This document shows, one piece after another, positions 23,769-32,673 of a stretch of DNA of 64,000 bases. Each line of letters starts with the position of its first letter. The stretch's first letter is position 1. The notes under the pieces are model-generated. The model made no database searches. It had not been told where the DNA came from and worked only from the letters and a program-made list of their open reading frames with translations. The position numbers were made by a program, and so were the translations under genes. Source of the DNA: Streptomyces diastaticus subsp. diastaticus (GTDB taxonomy: Bacteria; Actinomycetota; Actinomycetes; Streptomycetales; Streptomycetaceae); assembly GCF_011170125.1 (NCBI RefSeq), contig NZ_BLLN01000005.1, positions 1,240,001-1,304,000 of the forward strand. The letters are read 5' to 3'.

Positions 23769-25799
23769 ATGCGTTTCGTCAGCAATCTGCCCCATCCCGT
23801 CAAGGTGGAGGAGCACGTCCGCGTCCCGATGTCCGACGGGGTGCGGCTCTCCGCCCGGATCTGGCGGCCCGTCTCCTCCGACGCACACCCGGTCCCGGCG
23901 GTCCTGGAGGCCATCCCGTACCGCAAGCGGGACCTCAGCTCGGTCCGCGACTCGATGCACCACCCCTACATCGCCGGGCACGGCTACGCCTGCCTCCGTG
24001 TGGACCTGCGGGGCACCGGTGACTCGGAGGGGGTGCTCCGCGACGAGTACCTGGAGCGGGAGCAGCAGGACGCCGAGGAGGTGCTCGCCTGGATCGCCGA
24101 CCAGCCCTGGTGCGATGGCGCCACCGGCATGATGGGCATCTCCTGGGGCGCGTTCGCCGCGCTCCAGACGGCGGCCCGGCGCCCGCCGGGCCTGAAGGCG
24201 GTGGTGCTCGCCTCGTTCACCGACGACCGGTACGACGACGACATGCACTACATGGGCGGGGCGATGCTCACCGACAACCTCGCCGAGGCGGGCACCATGT
24301 TCGCCTACGCCACCTGTCCGCCCGACCCGGCCGTGGTCGGGGAGAGCTGGCGCGAGATGTGGCACGAGCGGCTGGAGGGCAGCGCGCCGTGGGTGGTGGA
24401 GTGGCTGCGCCACCAGCGGCGCGACGCCTACTGGCGGCACGCCTCGCTCTGCGAGGAGTACGCCGCCCTCCAGGTGCCGGTCCTCGCCTCCAGCGGGTGG
24501 GCCGACGGGTACTCCAACGCGGTGACCCGCCTGCTGGAACACGTCGACGTGCCCCGCAAGGGACTGATCGGCCCGTGGTCGCACAAGTTCCCGCACCTGG
24601 GTGAGCCCGGCCCGGCGATCGGCTACCTCCAGGAGGTGGTGCGCTGGTGGGACCACTGGCTCAAGGGCGAGGAGAACGGTGTGATGGACGGCCCGATGCT
24701 CCGCTCCTGGATGCAGGAGAGCATGCCGCCGTCCACCTCCTACGAGGAGCGCCCCGGCCGCTGGGTCGGCGAGCCGGGGCTGCCCTCGCCGCGGGTCGAG
24801 CCGGCCGTCCATCCGCTGTTCCCGCACCGCGTCGGGCGCCCCGGTGAGGCCGCGCCACAGGGTCCGGGCAAGGACGGGCCGCTGACGGTGCGCTCACCGC
24901 TGTCGGTGGGCCAGTTCGCCGGCAAGTGGGCCTCGTACAACGCGCCACCGGACCTCCCCTACGACCAGCGGGAGGAGGACGGCGGATCGCTGGTCTTCGA
25001 CAGCGATCCGCTGCCGGAACGGGTCGAGATCCTCGGCACGCCCACTGTGGAGCTGGAGTTCACCGTGGACCGGCCGGTCGCGCAGGTCGCCGCCCGGCTG
25101 TCGGACGTGGCCCCGGACGGGGCGGCGACCCGGATCACCTACGGCGTCCTCAACCTCACCCACCTGGCGGGCGGCGACCCGGAGCCGCTGGAGCCGGGCC
25201 GCCGGTACCGGGCCACCGTGCGGCTCAACGGCATCGCCCAGGCGTTCCCGCCCGGCCACCGGGTACGGCTCTCGCTCTCCACCTCGTACTGGCCGCTGGC
25301 CTGGCCGCCGCCTGAGCCGGTGCTGCTGTCGGTGGAGCCGGGGGCGAGCACGCTGACGCTGCCGGTGCGGCCGGTGGGCGAGCCCGACGAGGGGATCTCC
25401 TTCGAGGAGCCGGAGGCCGCCGCGCCGGCGGCGACCACGGAGCGGGCGGCGCCCGAGCAGAGCTGGCAGGTCTCCCGCGACCTGGTCGACTACCGCTCGG
25501 CACTGGACATCGTCAAGGACAGCGGGACCACGCACTACGAGGAGATCGACCTCGACGTGGGCCGCCGGGCCGTGGAGCGCTACGACTGGGTGGCGGACGA
25601 CTTCGGCTCGGTACGCGGGCGGTCCGCCTGGACGATGCGGTTCACGCGCGGCGACTGGGACACCCGTACCGAGACCGACACCGTGCTGACCTGCGACGAG
25701 AAGCAGTACCACGTGCACGCCACGCTCGACGCCTACGAGGGCGGGGAACGGGTGTTCTCCCGGAACTGGAAGGTGAGCGTCGACCGCGACCTCACCTGA
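23769..25799 (+). CDS. CocE/NonD family hydrolase (S15 X-Pro dipeptidyl-peptidase fold)
   Basis: A 676-residue alpha/beta hydrolase. The nucleophile motif is GISWGAF; acid and base candidates are SSGWADGYSN and GPWSHKFPH. RVDLRGTGDSEG precedes the nucleophile, as in S15/CocE proteins. After about residue 330 comes the jelly-roll substrate domain (PDLPYDQREEDGGSLVFDS, GHRVRLSLSTSYWPLAWPP). Relatives hydrolyse acyl esters, amides or X-Pro peptides. No signal peptide is seen, so it acts in the cytoplasm. GGAAGGG lies 11 bases before ATG 23769. Pairing with the ATP-grasp gene suggests processing of the ligase product, but this is inference. Confidence 0.9.
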   Translation: MRFVSNLPHPVKVEEHVRVPMSDGVRLSARIWRPVSSDAHPVPAVLEAIPYRKRDLSSVRDSMHHPYIAGHGYACLRVDLRGTGDSEGVLRDEYLEREQQDAEEVLAWIADQPWCDGATGMMGISWGAFAALQTAARRPPGLKAVVLASFTDDRYDDDMHYMGGAMLTDNLAEAGTMFAYATCPPDPAVVGESWREMWHERLEGSAPWVVEWLRHQRRDAYWRHASLCEEYAALQVPVLASSGWADGYSNAVTRLLEHVDVPRKGLIGPWSHKFPHLGEPGPAIGYLQEVVRWWDHWLKGEENGVMDGPMLRSWMQESMPPSTSYEERPGRWVGEPGLPSPRVEPAVHPLFPHRVGRPGEAAPQGPGKDGPLTVRSPLSVGQFAGKWASYNAPPDLPYDQREEDGGSLVFDSDPLPERVEILGTPTVELEFTVDRPVAQVAARLSDVAPDGAATRITYGVLNLTHLAGGDPEPLEPGRRYRATVRLNGIAQAFPPGHRVRLSLSTSYWPLAWPPPEPVLLSVEPGASTLTLPVRPVGEPDEGISFEEPEAAAPAATTERAAPEQSWQVSRDLVDYRSALDIVKDSGTTHYEEIDLDVGRRAVERYDWVADDFGSVRGRSAWTMRFTRGDWDTRTETDTVLTCDEKQYHVHATLDAYEGGERVFSRNWKVSVDRDLT

Positions 25800-25811
25800 G
25801 CGGCCTCGCGT

Positions 25812-25847
25812 CGTCGCCCCGGGCCCCTCCCGCGGTCCGGGGCGACG
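25812..25847. terminator. Hairpin terminator after the hydrolase
   Basis: CGTCGCCCCGG and CCGGGGCGACG form a perfect 11-bp stem around a 14-base loop, starting 12 bp after the stop codon. Confidence 0.75.
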
Positions 25848-26292
25848 GCGCGCCGCCGGGCCGCCGTACGCCCGTTCCGGGGAGCGGCGGAAGGACAGCA
25901 CCCCGGCCGGGCCCCCTCCTGTGGCTGCGGCCCCGCACCGCTGCCTCCCGTCGGAGGCGGGCCGACCAGTGCGACGGGCCGCAGGAGCCCTCCGCCACGT
26001 GAGGGGGCCGCGGCCCCCCCGCGCGTCCCCCGAGTGAGCGGCACTGACCCGGCACTCCGGTGCGTCATCCGACGGGGCGTCAGGTTCCGTCCTAGAGTCC
26101 CCGATCGGGCACGCCGTCCCGCGCCCGCCCGGCCCAAGGAGGGCTCGGGGCCCGCCTGCCGCTCGGTGATCCGGCCACCCCCAACCCTCATCCACCCGCC
26201 ATGCCCCGGTCGCCCGCGCGCCCCTCAGGTGTCGCTCCCCGCCACTCCAATTCCCTTCGGCGCCATGCCGTCGAGAGCTGAGGAGTGCCCCC
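25848..26292. other. 445-bp leader of phoD, no gene seen
   Basis: No supported gene. The only promoter-like element is TAGAGT at 26093-26098 without a good -35 box. I looked for the 11-bp GTTCACC-type direct repeats of a PHO box and found only poor matches (CGTCATCCGA and CGTCAGGTTC, with the wrong spacing). Confidence 0.5.
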
Positions 26293-27987
26293 GTGCCCAC
26301 CGCTTCCCTGCCTGACTCCCCCACCGTTCCGGCCGTCCCCGCGCCACCCGCCCCGCCGTCCCGTTCCGCGCGCCACGACGCCGCCCTGCGCGCCGCCGCC
26401 CGGGGCCTGGACCGGCGGCGGCTGCTGACGCTGGGCGGCGCCGCCGCGGCCCTCGCCTTCGCCACCAACCTGCCTGCGGCGGGAGCCGCGCAGGCCGCCG
26501 GCTTCGACGCGCGGCGGCTGCGCGAGGACCCGTTCACGCTCGGGGTCGCGTCCGGCGACCCGCACCCCTCGTCGGTGCTGCTGTGGACCCGGCTCGCGCC
26601 CCGCCCCTTCGAGCCGGACAGCGGACTGCCCGCCTCCCGGATCACCGTCGAGTGGGAGCTGGCCCACGACGAGCGGTTCACCCGGGGCGTCAGACGCGGC
26701 CGGACCACCGCGCACCCCGAGTTCCACCACAGCGTCCACGTGGAGGCCGACGGCCTCGACGCGGGCCGGGTGTACTACTACCGCTTCCGCGCCGGCAGCT
26801 TCACCAGCCCGGTCGGCCGCACCCGCACCACGCCCGGCGAGGGCGCAAAGACCGGCGAGCTGGCCTTCGCCGCCGTCTCCTGCCAGGCCTACCACGACGG
26901 CTACTTCACCGCCTACCGCCACCTCGCGGACGAGGACGTCGACGTCGTCCTGCACCTCGGCGACTACCTCTACGAGTACGCGGTGAACGCCGCCGGAGGC
27001 GCCCGCGGGTACACCGACCGGGTGCTGCCCGCCGTCTTCAACCGGGAGACCACCACTTTGGAGGACTACCGGCTGAGGTACGCCCTCTACAAGTCCGATC
27101 CGGACCTGATCGCCGCGCACGCCGCGCACCCCTTCGTGGTCACCTGGGACGACCACGAGACGGAGAACAACTACGCGGGCGGCCAGCCGGAGAACGACGT
27201 GCCGCCCGAGGAGTTCCTGCTGCGCCGGGCCGCCGCCTACCGGGCGTACTGGGAGAACCAGCCGCTCCGGCTGCCGCAGCGCCCCACCGGCCCCGACATG
27301 CGGCTCTACCGGCGGCTGCACTGGGGGGACCTGGCCCAGTTCGACATCCTCGACACCCGCCAGTACCGCTCCGACCAGGCGTACGGCGACGGCTGGCAGA
27401 CGCCGGGGCCGGAGTCCGAGGACCCTTCGCGCACCATGACCGGCGCCGCCCAGGAGCGGTGGCTGCTCGACGGCTGGCGCACCTCCCGGGCCCGCTGGAA
27501 CGTCGTCCCGCAGCAGGTGACCTTCTCCCAGCGGCGCAACGCCACCGGCTCCGCCTACAAGCTCTCCATGGACTCCTGGGACGGCTACCCCGCCTCCCGC
27601 GAGCGGCTGCTCGCCGGGGCCGAGCAGGCGGGCGTCGACCACCTGATGGTGCTCACCGGGGACGTGCACGTCGGCTACGGCTTCGACATCAAGCGGGACT
27701 ACGCCGACCAGGGCTCGCGCACGCTCGGCACCGAGCTGGTCGCCACCTCGATCGCCAGCGGCAAGGACGGCGCCGACCGGCCCGCCAACTGGGAGACCTA
27801 CCACGCGGCCAACCCGCACCTGAAGTTCTACAACGGCCGTCGCGGCTACCTCACGGTCCGGCTCGGCGAGGAGTCGGCGCGCGCCGACTTCCGTACCGTG
27901 TCGGCCGTGACCGTGCCCGGCGCGTCGCTGACCACAGCCGGGTCGTTCGTCACCGAGCGCCGCTCCCCCGGCCTGAAGCCCGCCTGA
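26293..27987 (+). CDS. phoD: Alkaline phosphatase D, Tat-exported
   Basis: A 564-residue PhoD-family phosphatase/phosphodiesterase. The Tat signal DRRRLLTLGG is followed by a hydrophobic stretch and cleavage after AQAA. The PhoD N-terminal domain begins DPFTLGVASGDPH; metal-site motifs are AAVSCQAYHDGYF, LHLGDYLYEY, TWDDHETENN and LTGDVHVGYG. It releases phosphate from phosphodiesters, with Ca/Fe at the active site in the family. GTG at 26293 has GAGGAG eight bases upstream. In Streptomyces such genes are usually PhoP-controlled, but no convincing PHO box is visible here. Confidence 0.95.
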   Translation: MPTASLPDSPTVPAVPAPPAPPSRSARHDAALRAAARGLDRRRLLTLGGAAAALAFATNLPAAGAAQAAGFDARRLREDPFTLGVASGDPHPSSVLLWTRLAPRPFEPDSGLPASRITVEWELAHDERFTRGVRRGRTTAHPEFHHSVHVEADGLDAGRVYYYRFRAGSFTSPVGRTRTTPGEGAKTGELAFAAVSCQAYHDGYFTAYRHLADEDVDVVLHLGDYLYEYAVNAAGGARGYTDRVLPAVFNRETTTLEDYRLRYALYKSDPDLIAAHAAHPFVVTWDDHETENNYAGGQPENDVPPEEFLLRRAAAYRAYWENQPLRLPQRPTGPDMRLYRRLHWGDLAQFDILDTRQYRSDQAYGDGWQTPGPESEDPSRTMTGAAQERWLLDGWRTSRARWNVVPQQVTFSQRRNATGSAYKLSMDSWDGYPASRERLLAGAEQAGVDHLMVLTGDVHVGYGFDIKRDYADQGSRTLGTELVATSIASGKDGADRPANWETYHAANPHLKFYNGRRGYLTVRLGEESARADFRTVSAVTVPGASLTTAGSFVTERRSPGLKPA

Positions 27988-28011
27988 CCGGCGCGGCCGG
28001 GCAGGAACCTC

Positions 28012-28051
28012 CGAGGGGAGCCGCGCCGTCCGTCCGGCGCGGCTCCCCTCG
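28012..28051. terminator. Bidirectional hairpin between phoD and the secreted unknown
   Basis: CGAGGGGAGCCGCGCC pairs perfectly with its complement (16 bp, 8-base loop). It lies between convergent genes and can terminate both. Confidence 0.85.
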
Positions 28052-28071
28052 CGGCACGAGGGCCGGACGGG

Positions 28072-28857
28072 TCAGCGGTGCCGTGCGGACGCGCGGCCCG
28101 GGGCGTGGGTGATCACGAAGGTGCCGATCGCGGTGGTGCCGTCACGGTCGTACACGGCGATGCGCCGGTCCTCACCGGCCCGTTTCGACTGGAGGGCGAT
28201 CGCCTCCCGCGGCGAGGCGGGCGCCGGTTCGTCCTCCAGCTCCGCCCGCCTGACGAAGCCGGCCTTCCCGTCGGTGGTGTACGCCTCGATCAGGTCGGGT
28301 CCGCCGTCCGGCGTCCTCGCGTCGAGGCCGGAACCGTACGTCTCTCCCTTCGCGTTCCTCGGCCAGGCGGGCTCGGCCGCGCCCCGGCCGGGCGTGGCCG
28401 GGGCGAGCGACCGGTGGCTGAGGCTGGGGGACTTCAGGGTGTAGACGGCGTTGTAGCCGTTGCCGTTGTACGCCTTCGTCACGCCGTAGCTGTGGTAGGT
28501 GCCGGCGCCGCAGCCCTTGCCCAGGGTGGGGACGCTGAAGCTGTTGGCCGGGCCGGAGGTGTAGGAGTAGCCGTTCGAGGCGCACAGCTTGCTGCCCTTG
28601 TAGAGGCGCGCGAGGGCGCCGAGGTATCCGGCGGGGACGTTGCCACTGCCGTTCCTGGCGGCCGTCGTCGAGGCGTAGAGCCGTGAACTGTCGGAGATGT
28701 ACGCGCGGTTCTTGTACTTGTAGCCCTTGACCGGCCCGTAGTAGCCCCACGGGCTGTACGCGGCGGCGGCCGCCTGCGGCGTGAAGGCGCCCAGCAGTCC
28801 TGCCGCCAGGAGGCCGATGAGCCCGGCCCTCGCGTGCGCACGTCGTACGGAAGCCAC
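28072..28857 (-). CDS. Secreted Tyr/Gly-rich protein of unknown function
   Basis: A 261-residue protein with a Sec signal peptide (LIGLLAAGLLGAF, cleavage around AAAA). The first mature part is rich in Tyr, Gly, Ser and Asn (YSPWGYYGPVKGYKYKNRAY, SNGYSYTSGPANSF, YNGNGYNAVYT) and holds two cysteines (in KLCASN and GKGCGAG) that could form a disulfide. The second part is charged and ends VYDRDGTTAIGTFVITHAPG. I do not recognise a family. The GTG at 28857 follows GGGGG by four bases. An AT-richer stretch around 28900-28940 probably holds the promoter. Confidence 0.7.
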   Translation of the reverse strand: MASVRRAHARAGLIGLLAAGLLGAFTPQAAAAAYSPWGYYGPVKGYKYKNRAYISDSSRLYASTTAARNGSGNVPAGYLGALARLYKGSKLCASNGYSYTSGPANSFSVPTLGKGCGAGTYHSYGVTKAYNGNGYNAVYTLKSPSLSHRSLAPATPGRGAAEPAWPRNAKGETYGSGLDARTPDGGPDLIEAYTTDGKAGFVRRAELEDEPAPASPREAIALQSKRAGEDRRIAVYDRDGTTAIGTFVITHAPGRASARHR

Positions 28858-28972
28858 TTTTCCCCCTGTTGTGCATGGGTTGTACCACTCGGGACGTTCC
28901 CGCGTACTTAAGGGTGAATTGGTACGTAACGAGCGTCAACAGCGCATTTCAGCCAACCGGCGTGTCGGGGTG

Positions 28973-29422
28973 TCAGTCGCGCGGCATCAGCACCGCCTGG
29001 GTCTGGGTGGTCTGTCCGGCCAGCCGTCCCTCGTCGTCGACGAGGTCGGTCTGGACGGTGACGAAGGAGCGGCCGGTGTGCAGTGGCCGGGCCACCGCTC
29101 GGACCGTTCCGGAGCGCAGGGCGCGGAAGAAGTTGGTCTTCGACTCGACGGTGGTGGTGCCGGCCGCGCCGGCGGGCAGGTTGAGGTAGGCGCAGACCGC
29201 GCCGACCGCGTCGGCCAGCGACATCAGCGCCCCGCCGTGCAGCGCCCCGCCGATGGTGCACCGCTCGGGTGCCCAGTGCAGGTGGCCGCGCGTCTCGGCG
29301 GCCGAGGCCGCCTCCAGCTCGACACCGAGCGACACCGCGTACGGCATGGTGCCGAGCAGCGCGGTGAGTTCACCCTCGGCGACGGCTCCGCCCGGGACGC
29401 GGGCGGGAATCTTCTCGGTCAC
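28973..29422 (-). CDS. PaaI family thioesterase (hotdog fold)
   Basis: A 149-residue hotdog-fold protein. The PaaI/4HBT motif CTIGGALHGGALMSLADAVG holds the helix and catalytic region; VESKTNFFRALRSGTVRA and GRSFVTVQTDLVDDEGRL complete the fold. Members hydrolyse acyl- or aryl-CoA thioesters, and the tetramer is cytosolic. GTG at 29422 is preferred since GGAAGGA precedes it; an ATG 63 bases upstream would add a low-complexity extension. It runs in the same direction as the EamA gene behind it. Confidence 0.9.
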   Translation of the reverse strand: MTEKIPARVPGGAVAEGELTALLGTMPYAVSLGVELEAASAAETRGHLHWAPERCTIGGALHGGALMSLADAVGAVCAYLNLPAGAAGTTTVESKTNFFRALRSGTVRAVARPLHTGRSFVTVQTDLVDDEGRLAGQTTQTQAVLMPRD

Positions 29423-29530
29423 GGCGGCGGGGTCCTTCCGGTCGTCGGACGGGGCGCCGGGCCGGCCCCCTCCGTCCGCATACAAGTCCCGCTCCGGTGC
29501 CGGGGCAAGAACCGCACCGGGTGACCGCGC

Positions 29531-30475
29531 TCACTCCGTGGCCCCCGGCACCGGCGTACGCGCCTCGGGGCCGGGCGCGGGGGCGGGTCCGCGGCGCCGG
29601 GAGACGGCGACCCCGGCGAGGCAGAGAGCGCCGCCGGCCAGGGCGAGGGCGGCGGGCACCTCGCCGAGCAGGGCCCAGGACATCAGGACGACCAGGGCGG
29701 GCACGGCGTAGGTGGTGGCGCCCATCCGCCCGGCGGTGGTGCGGGAGAGCGCGAACGCCCAGGTGGTGAAGGCGAGCGCGGTCGGGAAGACGCCGAGGTA
29801 GACCATGTTGAGGGTGGCACCGGCCGGGGCGGCGCGCAGCTCCGACACGAGCGTGCCGAGGAACGGCAGACAGACCACGGCCCCCACCAGGCAGCCGTAG
29901 GTGGTGACCTGGAGTGCCCCGGCATGGCGCAGGGCCGGCTTCTGCGCCACCACCCCGGCCGCGTAGGAGGCGGCGGCGAGCAGGCACAGGACGACGCCGA
30001 GCGTGGAGGCGCCGCCCTCCCCCGAGGTGGACAGGCCGACGACGACGGCACCGGTGAACGAGACGACGACCCCGGCGAGCAGGGGCCTGGGCAGGCCCTC
30101 GCCGAGCAGCGCGCCACCGAGCAGGGCGATGAGCAGCGGGCCGATGTTGACCAGCAGGGCGGCGGTGCCCGCGTCCACCTCCCGCTCGCCCCAGTTGAGC
30201 ACCACCATGTAGGCGCCGAACCACAGCACGCCGGAGAGCAGGATGCCCGGCCAGGCGCCGCGGGGCGGCAGCCCGATCCGGCGGACGGCGGCGACCGCGC
30301 CGAGCACCGCTGCCCCGGCCAGCAGGCGTCCGAGGGCGAGGGCGCCGGGCGAGTACGCCTCGCCTGCGCTGCGGATGGAGACGAAGGCCGAGGCCCACAG
30401 GACCACGGTGACCGAGGCGGCGGCGGGCGCGGCCCACCGGGCCCGGGGTCCGGAGGTGCCGGGTGAGGTGTTCAT
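29531..30475 (-). CDS. EamA/DMT family metabolite exporter, 10 spans
   Basis: A 314-residue transporter with two five-helix EamA repeats (about residues 17-145 and 160-292). Typical segments are LWASAFVSIRSAGEAYSPGALALGR (given here as one block of the first repeat), ALLVNIGPLLIALLG, and YLGVFPTALAFTTWAFAL in the second repeat. Relatives export amino acids or other small metabolites; the substrate is unknown. No ribosome site precedes the ATG, but TAGCGT lies seven bases upstream, so the message may be leaderless. Confidence 0.9.
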   Translation of the reverse strand: MNTSPGTSGPRARWAAPAAASVTVVLWASAFVSIRSAGEAYSPGALALGRLLAGAAVLGAVAAVRRIGLPPRGAWPGILLSGVLWFGAYMVVLNWGEREVDAGTAALLVNIGPLLIALLGGALLGEGLPRPLLAGVVVSFTGAVVVGLSTSGEGGASTLGVVLCLLAAASYAAGVVAQKPALRHAGALQVTTYGCLVGAVVCLPFLGTLVSELRAAPAGATLNMVYLGVFPTALAFTTWAFALSRTTAGRMGATTYAVPALVVLMSWALLGEVPAALALAGGALCLAGVAVSRRRGPAPAPGPEARTPVPGATE

Positions 30476-30547
30476 GGCGGCGACGCTAGCGGGGGAACCG
30501 TTCGGCGGGCGCCGCAGCGAGGCCGTCCCGCCGGTCCGGACGGCCCG

Positions 30548-30855
30548 TCAGCTCCGCGGGACGTCCTTGACGAGGACGAGGCCGTCCAGTCGCTCCAGGT
30601 GGGCCGGGTCGAGCGGGGCGTACCCGGGCCAGGGCGACCGGCGGGGCGCGGGCGGCGGGTCGCCGAGGGCGGCGGCGAGGCGGGACGCGTCGAGGAGGTG
30701 CCGGTCCCCGGGGAGTCCGGCGTACAGCAGCCCTTCGAGGGTGTCCGGGGGCGGGGTGCCCACGCCCCGGTGGGGCAGGGTGCCGAGGGCGGTGGCCAGG
30801 AAGGCGTACTCCTCACCGAGGCGGGCGCCGGCCAGCGCGCCCGCGCTCCACCACT
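30548..30855 (-). pseudogene. C-terminal remnant of an unidentified gene (minus strand)
   Basis: From about 30855 leftward, a frame with normal codon bias reads EEYAFLATALGTLP, DTLEGLLYAGLPGDRHLLD, YAPLDPAHLERLDGLVLVKD and stops at 30548. Upstream of about 30855 this frame merely mirrors the opposite-strand fragment, and no start codon or ribosome site is near. It therefore looks like a gene that has lost its 5' end. I do not recognise the family. Confidence 0.4.
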
Positions 30856-31031
30856 CGACGGGCCACCTGCTCGGGCAGATCGCCCCGCTGATCGACCAGG
30901 TGCGGTCGGCGGGCGGGGTGGAGCCCCTGGACGGCGTGCTGCGCGACTGGCACGCCCGGCTGGCCGCGCGCGGGCGGGCGATGCTGACCGGCGCGGCCGA
31001 ACTGGAGGCGTACCTGCGTCTGCGGGAGTGA
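30856..31031 (+). pseudogene. C-terminal remnant of an unidentified gene (plus strand)
   Basis: A frame ending at TGA 31029-31031 reads LGQIAPLIDQVRSAGG, LDGVLRDWHARLAARGRAML and LEAYLRLRE with good codon bias. No start codon with a ribosome site exists at its left end, where it meets the head of the opposite-strand remnant. The two fragments are head to head with both 5' ends missing, as expected for a deletion or inversion join near 30850. Family unknown. Confidence 0.4.
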
Positions 31032-31092
31032 GACGGCGGGCCCGGCGAGGGGCCCGCACCGGGTCGAAGCCGCCTCCCGGGGCGGGCGTGGC

Positions 31093-31821
31093 TCAGCGCG
31101 TCGGCCGCCAGGCGTCCGCGGCGATGCCGAGCAGGTCGCCCAGCCGGCGCTCGCCCTCGGGGGTGATCTCGACCGCCCGGTCCGTGCCGGGGCGGCGGCA
31201 CCAGCCCTGATCGAGGGTGTGGCGGCAGAGCAGCGCCCCGGCGTGGCCGGCGAGGTGCGGGCGGCGCTCGGTCCAGTCCAGGCAGGCGCGGGCGACCGGG
31301 CGGCGCCCGGGCGGGGTGAGGTCCAGGCCCTGGGCGGCGAACCAGGCGCGGCCCTCGGCGGTGGGCGCCAGATCGCCGTCGCGGTCGAGCAGGCCGCGTT
31401 CGGCCATGGCGTCGGTGAGGGCGACGCCGATCCGGCCCGCGAGATGGTCGTAACAGGTACGGCCCCGGGCCAGGCGGCTTCCGGCGCGGACCGCGCTCAG
31501 CCCCACCGGCCGCTCGCCGCCGGGGGCCGCCCGGGCGGCCAGCTCCTCGACCAGGCGGGCGGCACCGGAACCGGCGAGCCGCACGTAGCGGTGGCGGCCC
31601 TGCCGTTCCTCGGCGAGCACGCCGCCCGCGACCAGCCGGTTCAGGTGCTCGCTCGCGGTGGAGGCGGCGACGCGGGCGTGGCGGGCGAGTTCCCCGGCGG
31701 TCCAGGCGCGGCCGTCCAGAAGGGCCAGGCACATGGCGGCCCGGGTCTCGTCGGCGAGCAGGGCGGCCAGGGCGGCCACCCGCCCGGCGGCGGAGCCGGG
31801 GGCCACCGGATCGGTTCTCAT
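31093..31821 (-). CDS. ArsR family winged-helix regulator
   Basis: A 242-residue regulator with an N-terminal ArsR-type helix-turn-helix (about residues 15-85: LADETRAAMCLALLDGRAW, LARHARVAASTASEHLNRLV, and the wing LAEERQGRHRYVRLAG). A long C-terminal domain of unknown function contains CYDHLAGRIGVALTDAM and four or five cysteines, without a classic metal-binding CxC motif. Such longer ArsR-like proteins often bind organic ligands rather than metals. The ATG at 31821 has only a weak upstream site. No obvious target gene is adjacent, apart from the unknown gene at 31902. Confidence 0.88.
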   Translation of the reverse strand: MRTDPVAPGSAAGRVAALAALLADETRAAMCLALLDGRAWTAGELARHARVAASTASEHLNRLVAGGVLAEERQGRHRYVRLAGSGAARLVEELAARAAPGGERPVGLSAVRAGSRLARGRTCYDHLAGRIGVALTDAMAERGLLDRDGDLAPTAEGRAWFAAQGLDLTPPGRRPVARACLDWTERRPHLAGHAGALLCRHTLDQGWCRRPGTDRAVEITPEGERRLGDLLGIAADAWRPTR

Positions 31822-31901
31822 GGCTCAAGGATGCCGTGCCCGGAGTTCGGCGCCGGCCGAAAGGTCGCCGCCGGCCCCCGGAGGACGGGCTCCGTCCGCT
31901 C

Positions 31902-32468
31902 CTACTCCTCGAAGTAGGCGTCCAGGACCGCGTCCAGCGCGGTCAGCCACTCCCTGGCCTGCTCCTTGCCGCTCGCCTCGACCTCGGCGGGGTAGCGCCA
32001 GGGGCCGGGGGTGTGGACGGCGACGAGCAGGCGGCGGCCGAAGCGGGAGACCGAGGACTCCACGGCGGCCACCTCCGGCCAGGTGAACTCGGCCTCCTGG
32101 TCGTCGAGGCGCAGCCGTATGCCGTCGGCGTCGGCCGTCACGCGGGCGCGGCGGTCGGCCGCCTCGAAGACGGGGCCGCCGGCGGGAGCGGCACCGTCAA
32201 AGGCGCCGGCCGCCTTCCCCGCGCCTCCGGGGTCCACCGCGTCCGGCTCGGCGCCGGTCCCCGCCTCGGGCTCGGTCTCCGCCTCGGCGGCGGCCCGCCC
32301 CTCGGCGGGCGCCTCCTCGGGCGGGGCCGCGTCGTCGGGGGTACCGCCCGCGGCGTCGCCGTCCTTCCCGGCCGGGGCCGGCGTGGGGGCGGTGATGCCC
32401 GGAATGTGCGCCGGCGAGGTGGTGGCGACGTACACGGGCGGGGCCTTGGTCTCTATGCGCTCGTCCAC
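31902..32468 (-). CDS. Hypothetical protein with acidic Pro/Ala-rich middle and PH-like C-terminus
   Basis: A 188-residue protein: a short N-terminus (VDERIETKAPPVYVATTSPA), a disordered Pro/Ala/Glu/Gly-rich segment (about 25-95), and an ordered C-terminal region reading ADADGIRLRLDDQEAEFTWP, SVSRFGRRLLVAVHTPGPW, WLTALDAVLDAYFEE. The last part looks like the small bacterial PH-like domain seen in many actinomycete hypothetical proteins. GTG at 32468 has no ribosome site, but CATACT lies seven bases upstream, suggesting a leaderless message. Function unknown. Confidence 0.7.
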   Translation of the reverse strand: MDERIETKAPPVYVATTSPAHIPGITAPTPAPAGKDGDAAGGTPDDAAPPEEAPAEGRAAAEAETEPEAGTGAEPDAVDPGGAGKAAGAFDGAAPAGGPVFEAADRRARVTADADGIRLRLDDQEAEFTWPEVAAVESSVSRFGRRLLVAVHTPGPWRYPAEVEASGKEQAREWLTALDAVLDAYFEE

Positions 32469-32673
32469 GGTCCGCAGTATGGACGACGAAGCTGTGGGCC
32501 CACCAGCCGCCGCCCGCCCACCGGACGCCCCGTCAACCACCCGGCCCCCGCCGCGACCCGGCCCGGCGGCCGCCGCCGTAGGCTGTCCGCCCCGTGTGAA
32601 GCGACCGGCCGCCGGGCAGGCGGCCGGAGGACCGCAGACGCACCCCCTCCGGCCCGTCGGGAGACGCACACCC

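Noticed and set aside
26040..26292. PHO box upstream of phoD
   Set aside because: CGTCATCCGA and CGTCAGGTTC are weak matches at the wrong spacing; no 11-bp repeat series is present.
30243..31031. Intact 262-codon plus-strand gene
   Set aside because: The first three quarters are antisense to the EamA gene and the minus-strand remnant; only the C-terminal ~55 codons show coding bias.
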